From positions 1-49,746 of the forward strand of contig CACYUI010000019.1 of assembly GCA_902777605.1 (NCBI GenBank): a stretch of DNA of 49,746 nt, read 5' to 3'. Below are positions 31,057-38,516 of this stretch, piece by piece. The DNA is from an uncultured bacterium. GTDB lineage: Bacteria; Cyanobacteriota; Vampirovibrionia; Gastranaerophilales; Gastranaerophilaceae. Position 1 is the stretch's first letter. Each line of letters begins with the position of its first letter. The notes beneath the pieces are model-generated. The model ran no database searches. It worked only from the letters and a program-made list of their open reading frames with translations, and was not told the DNA's origin. Both the position numbers and the translations under genes were made by a program.

Positions 31057-31896
31057 TTATTTCCCCTTTATATCTTCTGCACAATATATTTTTTTTGTTC
31101 CCAAAATCTGCGTTATTTGTATATGATGTAGACATGCACTATCGTATAGATTTTTACAATCAAAAAAATATGGTACTGATAAATTATTGAGCTGATTAAT
31201 AATATCGTCGTATTTTTCTTTAGGACAATCAATAATGAGATCTAAATCTGATGCATATGTGCCGGTATTGTATGCCCTTGACCCATGCAACCATACATTT
31301 TTAATGCAAGAATTTGCACGGAATGTCCGCATTATAATTTCATAAGAGCGTTCAGATATACCTATTTCTTTTGCTTGATAAATTGGTTTATTATTATCAA
31401 GCGTTATATTATCTTTTTTTAGTTTTATTATTTTATCAATAGTATTTTCATACAGTTCTAAGCGTTTTGGATTACAAAATTCATCACAAGATTTGTAAAC
31501 ATATGAGCGAAACTGCTCTATAATATTTTTTGCTTGCTCCATTGTTTGTTTTTTATCTTGGAGATTAAAAAACTCATTCATATATTCAATATACAAAAAC
31601 TCATTCATATATTCAATATACAAAAGCCAAGCATCTCCAAAACTAATTTTTTTATCCTTTTGTGCCTCTTGAAATAATTGCTTTGGCATATGAATTCTAC
31701 GCCCTTCCATTCTATATAAAAATTTTATTGCTCTAAAATAATAGGTATAAAAGTCTTTTAAAGCCAAAAAAAGTTCCATTATTTCGGTATCAGGCAAAAC
31801 CCCGGACATATATTGTTTATCTAAGTTTTGGAAAAATTTTTTCCGGTACCTTACTGTACTAATTTTTTGGCACAAAATAATTATATTATTATCCAT
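31057..31896 (-). CDS. HEPN-like + nucleotidyltransferase protein (second half of split copy)
   Basis: 279 aa. The N-terminal about 150 residues are helical, like the substrate-binding/HEPN part (FLALKDFYTYYFRAIKFLYRMEG, GDAWLLYIEYMNEF). The C-terminus has a minimal nucleotidyltransferase: VWLHGSRAYNTGTYASDLDLIID with GS and DxD, then a C-terminal KKIYCAED. It matches the last two thirds of the 416-aa neighbour at 32312-33562. The ATG at 31896 overlaps the stop of the first half by 8 nt and has GGAG 4 nt upstream. This is coupled split genes rather than an obvious frameshift. Confidence 0.75.
   Translation of the reverse strand: MDNNIIILCQKISTVRYRKKFFQNLDKQYMSGVLPDTEIMELFLALKDFYTYYFRAIKFLYRMEGRRIHMPKQLFQEAQKDKKISFGDAWLLYIEYMNEFLYIEYMNEFFNLQDKKQTMEQAKNIIEQFRSYVYKSCDEFCNPKRLELYENTIDKIIKLKKDNITLDNNKPIYQAKEIGISERSYEIIMRTFRANSCIKNVWLHGSRAYNTGTYASDLDLIIDCPKEKYDDIINQLNNLSVPYFFDCKNLYDSACLHHIQITQILGTKKIYCAEDIKGK
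31568..31621 (-). repeat. Perfect 27-bp tandem duplication inside the NTase gene
   Basis: The 27-base unit occurs at 31568-31594 and 31595-31621, giving LYIEYMNEF twice in frame. The homologous 416-aa protein has only one equivalent (LSYIEHMNVF), so this is a recent in-frame duplication. Confidence 0.95.
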
Positions 31897-32290
31897 TGTT
31901 CTCCAACATAGATTCAAATTGTTCATTCAATTTACTAAAAATATAACAATTTGTCTTACAGAATTTTACAACAACATCCATTTTTAAATTTTGACGAGAA
32001 TATATTATGTCACCAAATTGTATCCAAGTATCCCCATCTTGTAATAAATTGAATTTAAAAAACTCTTTTATAGTATCTCTTAATTTATTAGGAAAACTTC
32101 CATTATTGTACAAATAATACTGCATACATTTTAATGAAGCATAAAAAACTGCCTCCATAGCTTGCAAAAACGCAGAAACAAGCGCATCATTTGTTAATTC
32201 TAATGCTTTTTGAGCATCTCTTGCCGTTTCATAGGCTGGTACAAAAGACTCTCGATAATAATCTTCCCAATGAATATATTTAAGCTCCAT
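31889..32290 (-). CDS. HEPN-like substrate-binding protein (first half of split copy)
   Basis: About 133 aa, starting MELKYIHWEDYYRESF. The helical core ALVSAFLQAMEAVFYASLKCMQYYLYNNG resembles nucleotidyltransferase substrate-binding (HI0074-type/HEPN) proteins. It corresponds to the first third of the 416-aa neighbour (HWEDYFKGDYTKIY, LELFLRNNGYF). An upstream in-frame ATG at 32296 exists, but the extended -10 box TGC-TAGAAT ends 7 nt before ATG 32290, arguing for a leaderless start there. It is coupled to the NTase half downstream. Confidence 0.65.
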   Translation of the reverse strand: MELKYIHWEDYYRESFVPAYETARDAQKALELTNDALVSAFLQAMEAVFYASLKCMQYYLYNNGSFPNKLRDTIKEFFKFNLLQDGDTWIQFGDIIYSRQNLKMDVVVKFCKTNCYIFSKLNEQFESMLENNG

Positions 32291-32297
32291 AAACATT

Positions 32298-32306
32298 ATT
32301 CTAGCA
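32298..32306 (-). promoter_or_regulatory. Extended -10 (TGC-TAGAAT) of split HEPN/NTase unit
   Basis: TGCTAGAAT on the minus strand, 7 nt before ATG 32290; no ribosome binding site in between. Confidence 0.45.
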
Positions 32307-32311
32307 TGAAT

Positions 32312-33562
32312 TTACTGCTTTGAGAAATTACTTGTACAGTATATTTTCTTTGTACACAAACATTGTACTTTTTTAATATAAGTTAAGTCTTTCTTACTGT
32401 TTATATTCTTACAATCTATATAATAAGGTATTGGTAAAAATTCCATGGCAAATCGGAATTCGTCATAAAAATCAATAGGACAATCCACTATTATATCTAT
32501 ATCAGAACCATTTGTGTATGTGCCGTATGCTCTTGAACCGTGTATCCAAACTGATTTAAGATTTTTTATACTGCTAAAAAATTTGATTAGTATTTTATAA
32601 GATTTTTCACTTATCCCAATTTCTCTATAATCATATGTAGGTAAATTGTCAGCAAGGCATATATCTTCTTTTTGATAATTGTCAATAATTGGCTTAAACT
32701 GTTTTATAAATTCTTTGCGCTCATCGTTGTTAACAAATAAGCAAACATCTTGTATTGCCTGTGTAAAATTGTCAACTATATATAGCATAAGCTTATATTT
32801 TTCATCAGTATTCTGCTTGTCATAAAAAACATTCATATGTTCTATATATGAGAGCCAAACATCTCCATCCGATATTATATTTTCTTTTTGCGCTTGCTTT
32901 ATTATATCTTTCGGCAATAATACCTTTACACCCTTTTGCTTTAGCAAAAATTTTAAAAATTTATAATAATAAATATATGAAGATTTTAATTCCCAAAACA
33001 CAGGAGAAATATACTTTTCATTTTCATATTGGTTTAAAGTATAGTCTTCAACTAATTTTTGAAATGTATTATACTTCCAATTAAAAGTTTCCATTTTAAA
33101 ATATTTAATTATATCTTCTTGTTTATCATCTGTTGGTTTACATTTTGTCAAAAGAATAATCTTTTGTTCTATTTCTTTTTTTAACTGATTTTTTAAGTTT
33201 TCAAATATATAAAAATTTTTAACAATAAATTCTACTAAATATTGTAAATTTATTGTTTGCTCTGAATATAATATATTTTTAAATTCCATCCATTCTTCAC
33301 CGTCAGGTAAAAAATCAACTGAAAACGCATGCCACAATATATCTTTTGTACTAACCTGAAAATATCCGTTGTTTCTAAGAAATAATTCTAAAAGGTGGCA
33401 TGATGCATCAAAAATTCTTTTTGCTGAGCCTACAAGAACATTAACATCCCCGCCGTTTGCATTAACCAGCGAAGAATAAACCTCCTGCTCTTTATTGTAA
33501 ATCTTTGTATAATCGCCCTTAAAATAGTCTTCCCAATGTTCGTATTCTAAGCAAAAATCCAT
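32312..33562 (-). CDS. HEPN-like + nucleotidyltransferase fusion protein (full-length copy)
   Basis: 416 aa in three parts. Part 1 (1-130) is HEPN/substrate-binding-like (EYEHWEDYFKGDY, AKRIFDASCHLLELFLRNNG). Part 2 (about 165-300) is a second helical unit (SYIYYYKFLKFLLKQKG, GDVWLSYIEHMNVF). Part 3 (from about 325) is a minimal nucleotidyltransferase, SVWIHGSRAYGTYTNGSDIDIIVD, with intact GS and DxD. NTase/HEPN pairs often act as toxin-antitoxin or AMP-transferring modules, so an intrinsic pair in one chain is possible. It is paralogous to the split pair just downstream. Confidence 0.78.
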   Translation of the reverse strand: MDFCLEYEHWEDYFKGDYTKIYNKEQEVYSSLVNANGGDVNVLVGSAKRIFDASCHLLELFLRNNGYFQVSTKDILWHAFSVDFLPDGEEWMEFKNILYSEQTINLQYLVEFIVKNFYIFENLKNQLKKEIEQKIILLTKCKPTDDKQEDIIKYFKMETFNWKYNTFQKLVEDYTLNQYENEKYISPVFWELKSSYIYYYKFLKFLLKQKGVKVLLPKDIIKQAQKENIISDGDVWLSYIEHMNVFYDKQNTDEKYKLMLYIVDNFTQAIQDVCLFVNNDERKEFIKQFKPIIDNYQKEDICLADNLPTYDYREIGISEKSYKILIKFFSSIKNLKSVWIHGSRAYGTYTNGSDIDIIVDCPIDFYDEFRFAMEFLPIPYYIDCKNINSKKDLTYIKKVQCLCTKKIYCTSNFSKQ

Positions 33563-33578
33563 TTTTTAAGCCTAATGT

Positions 33579-34373
33579 TTATTTTTCTAACCATGTCTTG
33601 TGTAATCTATTGATTACATTTTTTTGTTTCATATCTTGAATCGCCTCATCTATAACTTCTTTCAATTTAGCGGTAGATTTGCCCTTCTTCATACCGATTC
33701 CATACGGTTCTCGTGAATACCTTTTCGGAAGCAATTTTACATCTTTATCTTGAATAGCAAAGCTGCTCAAAATTGTATCATCGGAGGTTATGGCATTGAT
33801 TTGGTTCTTTTTTAGAGCCTGATAAGCTTCGCCATATGTTTTAAAGCCGATAACATTAGCTGTCGGAACTAAACTCAACAGGTTTTTTTCCGCAGTAGTA
33901 CCCCAAATTACACCTACATTTTGACCTGCCAAATCACTTATTGATGTAATTTTACTTGAAGAATTTACTAAAAGCGCTTGTCCTGCGCTATCGTACGGAA
34001 TTGAAAAATCAATAATTTCTTCTCTTTGCGGAGTAATTGTCATTGTAGCAATCACAATATCAACTTCGCCGGTGGAAGCTTTAATCATTCTATTGGCGGG
34101 AGTTACTGCTACAAACTCGACTCTTTTAGGATTTTTAAGAATATATTGCGCAATATACCTTGCTAAATCAGCATCGTACCCAACAATGCTGCCATCACTG
34201 TTAATAAATCCAAAGGGTTTGGAGTCTGTATTTATACCGACTTTTATCACTCCGCGTTCCAAAATTTTCTCATACAAATCAATCTCTTCATACTTTTCAG
34301 GCCTTAGTATGAAAAAATAAAAAGCAACCATGCATAAAAATATAAGACTAAAAACTATAGCAAGCTTTTTCAT
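33579..34373 (-). CDS. Amino-acid ABC transporter substrate-binding protein (family 3)
   Basis: 264 aa. N-terminal membrane anchor or uncleaved signal (KKLAIVFSLIFLCMVAFYFFI) without a lipobox. Family-3 solute-binding signature: GVIKVGINTDSKPFGFINSDG, GYDADLARYIA, NRMIKASTGEVDIVIATMTITPQREE, DFSIPYD, VGVIWGTTAEKNL and YGIGMKKG. It captures a polar amino acid for an ABC importer, but no permease or ATPase is adjacent. ATG 34373 overlaps the thyX stop (ATGA). Confidence 0.9.
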   Translation of the reverse strand: MKKLAIVFSLIFLCMVAFYFFILRPEKYEEIDLYEKILERGVIKVGINTDSKPFGFINSDGSIVGYDADLARYIAQYILKNPKRVEFVAVTPANRMIKASTGEVDIVIATMTITPQREEIIDFSIPYDSAGQALLVNSSSKITSISDLAGQNVGVIWGTTAEKNLLSLVPTANVIGFKTYGEAYQALKKNQINAITSDDTILSSFAIQDKDVKLLPKRYSREPYGIGMKKGKSTAKLKEVIDEAIQDMKQKNVINRLHKTWLEK

Positions 34374-35065
34374 TGAGCTAATTTTGGTTTCCTTCCGCAA
34401 GATTTATCTTCATCGCAATAACCGAGTCTTTCGCATTTCGGTACAAGATATGGTTTTAACCACGGTTCTACTTTGATTAATTCATCACACATTGCTTTTA
34501 CCATCATTCTTATTTCATATTGAGCTCTTGAACATAGTCTTAAATTGGCAATATGAATAAGTTCTCTGAGGTTTAAGCTCGCAACAATAGATGTCGCGGC
34601 TGCATTAGGAAGGACTGCTCTTGCATCTTCTGCAGGAATTCCAGCTTCTGTGAATTCACAGTAAAGCTTTGATATTTCCCCCATAAAATCAACAAATTTT
34701 GCTTTTAACTTTTCATCTCGTTCAATAGTCGGAGGAATAAGATAGTCAAATTGACCTTTTTCTTTAACATATCTTTGAGATTTTTGTGAAAAAGACATAT
34801 GTCTGTGTCTGACAAGTTGATGAGTACATGCTCTTGATACATTGGAAATTGCAAAAGAAACTTGCACATGCTCAATTACTGAATAATGTCCTGAACCTAC
34901 GACTCTCTCAATTAATTTGAGCATTTTTTCTTCATCATCTGCGCCATTATAAATATTTATAGGCATGTCTGCGCTATAACAAGTTCTTGCTGCTGTATAA
35001 ACAGTTTTCAGCATATTATCGGGCCTTGAAATCAAGTGCACGACAGGCTTATTATTTCCTTCCAT
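34370..35065 (-). CDS. thyX: Flavin-dependent thymidylate synthase ThyX
   Basis: 231 aa. Contains the ThyX signature RHRHMSFSQKSQRY (RHRxxS), plus TCYS near the N-terminus, HYSVIEHVQVSFAI and the C-terminal NLRELIHIANLRLCSRAQYEIR. It uses FAD and methylene-tetrahydrofolate to make dTMP. GAGAGGG just before ATG 35065 favours this start over upstream in-frame ATGs. It is coupled to the solute-binding gene by an ATGA overlap. Confidence 0.95.
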   Translation of the reverse strand: MEGNNKPVVHLISRPDNMLKTVYTAARTCYSADMPINIYNGADDEEKMLKLIERVVGSGHYSVIEHVQVSFAISNVSRACTHQLVRHRHMSFSQKSQRYVKEKGQFDYLIPPTIERDEKLKAKFVDFMGEISKLYCEFTEAGIPAEDARAVLPNAAATSIVASLNLRELIHIANLRLCSRAQYEIRMMVKAMCDELIKVEPWLKPYLVPKCERLGYCDEDKSCGRKPKLAQ

Positions 35066-35122
35066 ATTCCCTCTCTTCATCTGGTAATGAGAAATTATCA
35101 GCTTTCTCATTATTCTATTTTG

Positions 35123-35446
35123 CTATACCCCTGTAGAAAAAGTCGAAGCCTCTTCATAAGGGTTTTCTATGCCTGCATCTTGAGCAGCTTTTAGAGCTGT
35201 TTCAAACATTTTGTCCGAATTTTCAGCAAGCTGAGGATTTTTTAATAATGCATTAAGATCGTGATCAGTATTATCTACATCCTTAATAAGCATCGAACGA
35301 CCGAGAGCTTCAGCTTTTGGATCAGAAAAATCTTTTAACTTTGGGCTTTCTTCTTCGACAGCTGGTGCAGTATCAGGAGTTTGTTTTTGAATATTTTTAA
35401 AATTTACCTGATTAACACTGAATTTAGGACCATTAATTTCACTCAT
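35123..35446 (-). CDS. Hypothetical protein, 107 aa
   Basis: Soluble acidic protein, starting MSEINGPKFSVNQVNFKNIQ. It has a Pro/Glu-rich linker and a helical C-terminal half (SDKMFETALKAAQDAGIENP). I know no family. GAGG 6 nt before the ATG and a TATAAT about 35 nt upstream support expression. It stands upstream of thyX by about 57 nt in the same direction. Confidence 0.5.
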   Translation of the reverse strand: MSEINGPKFSVNQVNFKNIQKQTPDTAPAVEEESPKLKDFSDPKAEALGRSMLIKDVDNTDHDLNALLKNPQLAENSDKMFETALKAAQDAGIENPYEEASTFSTGV

Positions 35447-35564
35447 TTATTACCTCGCTTTATTTATTAAATTATACCATGTTTTTTGATTAATCAACCA
35501 TCCAATTAGTCTAAACCGTGTAAATAAAAATTTTTGCTAGTTGGTCATTAGTTTGTTACAAAAA

Positions 35565-35593
35565 TTTACATGTAATCTAACCTTTGTTATAAT
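35565..35593 (+). promoter_or_regulatory. Promoter TTTACA-N17-TATAAT of TPR-recN operon
   Basis: -35 TTTACA (35565-35570), a 17-nt spacer and perfect -10 TATAAT (35588-35593). It ends 6 nt before ATG 35600: predicted leaderless. Confidence 0.7.
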
Positions 35594-35599
35594 TATTTT

Positions 35600-36808
35600 A
35601 TGGACGAGGATATAGAAAAACTTCAGAATATTTTAAAAGAAGATCCTTCTAACTTTCAGGCAAGAAGAGAATTGTCAATTTTACTTGTTAACAAAGGTTT
35701 TAATGAGGAAGCCGAAGGGAATTTGAAGTATTTGATAAAATATTTTCCTGAGGATGCGGAATTATACTTTAATATTGGCATTGTTTATGAAAAACTCAAA
35801 AATTTTGAAGAAGCAAAAAAATCATATAAAAAAGCAATTGAACTATCTCCGCAAGAAGATTTTTATTATAACTACGGAGAAGTTCTTGTAGAACTGAAGG
35901 AATGGGAGCAAGCTGTATCTGCATTCAAAAAAGTTTTGAATACAGATACTAATGACGGAAATTGTTATTTTAATTTGGGTGTTTGTTACTACAATCTTGA
36001 AGAAAAAAACCTTGCGCTGGATGCTTTCCAAAAAGCCGTACAATTAAATCCAAAAGATGTATTTGCATATTTCTACTTAGGATATATTTATCAAAATGAC
36101 GGTTTAACTAATTTTGCAATTGAAAACTATAATAAAGTTTTGGAAATTTCTCCTGATTATAGTTGGGCATATTTTAATTTAGCCTCAATTGCGTACAAAA
36201 ATAATAATATTGATGATGCTAAAGAATATCTTAAAAAAACAGTTTTTTATAATCCATTTGATATTGAGGCGTATAAATTATTGGTAAAAATTTGTCTGAA
36301 ACAAAATGAAACAGATGAGATTTTGGAAATAATTTATAATGCATTAGATAAAAGTGAAAATGGAGATTTATTCTATTGTCTTGCCCGTATATATAAATAT
36401 ATAGGCGATACCGAAGAATACTATGACTCCTTAAAATCTGCTCTCAGTCATCCTATGTCACTAACCTTTCCAAAAGAAGCAGTAAAAGCCGAGTTTGATA
36501 AATTGACAGAAGTATTGGGAAAACATGAAGATATTGAGCCTGAAAACGAAATAGAAGAATATTCGGAAGAAGATAGTGAAACTGGTGACGAAGAGTATAA
36601 TGATTCAGAAAAAGATTATGACGATGAAGAAAATTATAATGAAAATGACGAAGAAAATGTAGAAAACGATACTGAATACGAAGATGACGAATACGACTAT
36701 GACGACGAAAATGAGGAGTATTCTGATGAAGATGAAATCGAAAACGAAGAAGAATTAGACGAATATGATGATTCCGGCGATGATTGGAACGATGAAGTAG
36801 AGGAATAA
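35600..36808 (+). CDS. TPR protein with acidic C-terminal tail
   Basis: 402 aa. About eight TPR units run from residue 5 to about 300 (for example NFEEAKKSYKKAIELSPQED, KNLALDAFQKAVQLNPKD). From about 315 to the end there is an extreme acidic tail of Asp, Glu, Tyr and Asn (DEEYNDSEKDYDDEE and similar). It is probably a scaffold; the tail may bind basic proteins. It has no Shine-Dalgarno and a strong promoter 6 nt before the ATG. recN follows 10 nt later, so they are co-transcribed. Confidence 0.85.
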   Translation: MDEDIEKLQNILKEDPSNFQARRELSILLVNKGFNEEAEGNLKYLIKYFPEDAELYFNIGIVYEKLKNFEEAKKSYKKAIELSPQEDFYYNYGEVLVELKEWEQAVSAFKKVLNTDTNDGNCYFNLGVCYYNLEEKNLALDAFQKAVQLNPKDVFAYFYLGYIYQNDGLTNFAIENYNKVLEISPDYSWAYFNLASIAYKNNNIDDAKEYLKKTVFYNPFDIEAYKLLVKICLKQNETDEILEIIYNALDKSENGDLFYCLARIYKYIGDTEEYYDSLKSALSHPMSLTFPKEAVKAEFDKLTEVLGKHEDIEPENEIEEYSEEDSETGDEEYNDSEKDYDDEENYNENDEENVENDTEYEDDEYDYDDENEEYSDEDEIENEEELDEYDDSGDDWNDEVEE

Positions 36809-36818
36809 ATAGCCAAAA

Positions 36819-38471
36819 GTGTTATCAAAAATTTTAATAAAAAACTATATTTTAATAGATGAACTGGAGCTTGATTTAGGGAATGGTTTAAATATTATAA
36901 CCGGCGAAACAGGTGCCGGAAAAAGTATACTGATTAGCGCTATAGATTTAGCCTTCGGTTCACGCGCCGGTAAAGAAATTATAAAAGCAGGCATGGATAA
37001 AGCCGTAATTGAAGTTACAATCATCAACAAAAAACAAGATATAAATGCTCTTTTTGACGAATATGGTATTGATAATACAGGCGAAGAAATTATTTTATCA
37101 AGAGAAATTACCCCAACCGCATCTCGTTCAAGAGTAAACGGTTGTCTTGTTAATCAAGATTTTTTGAAAAATTTTCGTGAACTCTTTTTAGATATTCACA
37201 CACAACATCAAACATATACTATTTTAAAACCGTCTTGCCACCTATCGCTTTTAGATTCATATATTCAAAACACATGTGAAAAACTTTTGGAAGAATATAA
37301 ATTAGGTTTTTCAAAATATAAAGAAATGTGCGCAAAGCTTGAAGAATTGAAAGCCAATGCAAACAAAACAGAAGACCAAATAGATTTTCTAAAGTTTCAA
37401 GTAGGTGAAATAGAAGGCGCTGAAATTACCGAAATTGACGAAGATGAAAAGCTAAACAATGAACTTGCGGTTTTAGAAAATGTAGAAAAACTTAAAGAGC
37501 TTACAGGCTCAGCATATTGGTCACTATCAGGTGATGATTCTTCGATACTGGATGCTTTATTAAAAATTAAGTCTAATCTCTCTAAAGCTTGCTCAATGGA
37601 TACCAAGCTGGAAGATACAGAGGAAGAATTTATTAACGCAATAGAGGGACTTAAGAATGTTTCTTCGCTTTTAAGAGATTATTCATCTTCTTTGGAAAAT
37701 GATGAAGAGAGAATAAATACCATTCAAGAACGACTTTTTTTGTTGGATAAACTCAAAAGAAAGTATGGCGGAACATTAGAAAGTGTAATAAAAGAAGGCG
37801 AAAAATTACGACAAGAACTTGATGGAATTGAATTTTCTACTCAAAATATTGAAGAATTGGAAAATGATATTTCAATATTAAAAACAGAGCTTTTGAAAAT
37901 GGCAGAAAATCTTTCGGAAGAAAGAAAAAAATATGCAGAAGTTCTTTCTGCTCTAATTGTTGAAAAGCTTGAAAAATTGGAGCTTCCAAAAGTTAAATTT
38001 GAAATTGCGTTTGAAAAATGTGAACTATGCAGCCAAGGTATCGATAAAGTTGAATTTATGATTTCAACCAATGTTTCAGAAGGACTTAAACCACTTGCAA
38101 AAGTCGCTTCAGGTGGTGAAATATCAAGAGTAATGCTTGCTCTAAAAACAATTTTTGCACAGAGTGATAATATTGACACAATTATTTTTGATGAAATTGA
38201 CACGGGAATTTCGGGCAAAGCTTCGCAATCTGTAGCTGATGAAGTAAAAGAGCTTTCTAAATACATGCAAATAATAATGATTACACATCAAGCTATTATT
38301 GCATCAAAATCCGATACACATATCTATGTCAAGAAAACACAAAATGACAGAACAAGTGTTGATATATCTATCTTGAAAGGCAATGATAAACTTAATGCAA
38401 TCGCGGAACTTGCCGGTGGAGAAATTAATACCGAATCCTTAACTTTTGCAAAAATGCTCGTAGAGGGATAA
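36819..38471 (+). CDS. recN: DNA repair protein RecN
   Basis: 550 aa SMC-like protein in double-strand break repair. Start is GTG 36819, giving LSKILIKNYILIDELEL with Walker A GETGAGKSIL. Other motifs: HTQHQTY, a central coiled coil (about 150-350), the ABC signature VASGGEISRVMLALK, Walker B TIIFDEIDTGISG and a D-loop/H-loop region ITHQAIIAS. The length is normal. It lies 10 nt after the TPR gene. Confidence 0.95.
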   Translation: MLSKILIKNYILIDELELDLGNGLNIITGETGAGKSILISAIDLAFGSRAGKEIIKAGMDKAVIEVTIINKKQDINALFDEYGIDNTGEEIILSREITPTASRSRVNGCLVNQDFLKNFRELFLDIHTQHQTYTILKPSCHLSLLDSYIQNTCEKLLEEYKLGFSKYKEMCAKLEELKANANKTEDQIDFLKFQVGEIEGAEITEIDEDEKLNNELAVLENVEKLKELTGSAYWSLSGDDSSILDALLKIKSNLSKACSMDTKLEDTEEEFINAIEGLKNVSSLLRDYSSSLENDEERINTIQERLFLLDKLKRKYGGTLESVIKEGEKLRQELDGIEFSTQNIEELENDISILKTELLKMAENLSEERKKYAEVLSALIVEKLEKLELPKVKFEIAFEKCELCSQGIDKVEFMISTNVSEGLKPLAKVASGGEISRVMLALKTIFAQSDNIDTIIFDEIDTGISGKASQSVADEVKELSKYMQIIMITHQAIIASKSDTHIYVKKTQNDRTSVDISILKGNDKLNAIAELAGGEINTESLTFAKMLVEG

Positions 38472-38516
38472 GGAGTAAATATACAAAGTTATCAAGGTGA
38501 TACCTGCTGACAAAGT

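Noticed and set aside
31889-31926. Frameshift breaking the second HEPN/NTase gene
   Set aside because: The downstream part has its own ATG with GGAG at good spacing and an 8-nt ATGGATAA overlap with the first stop, typical of translational coupling; a recent frameshift is less likely though not excluded.
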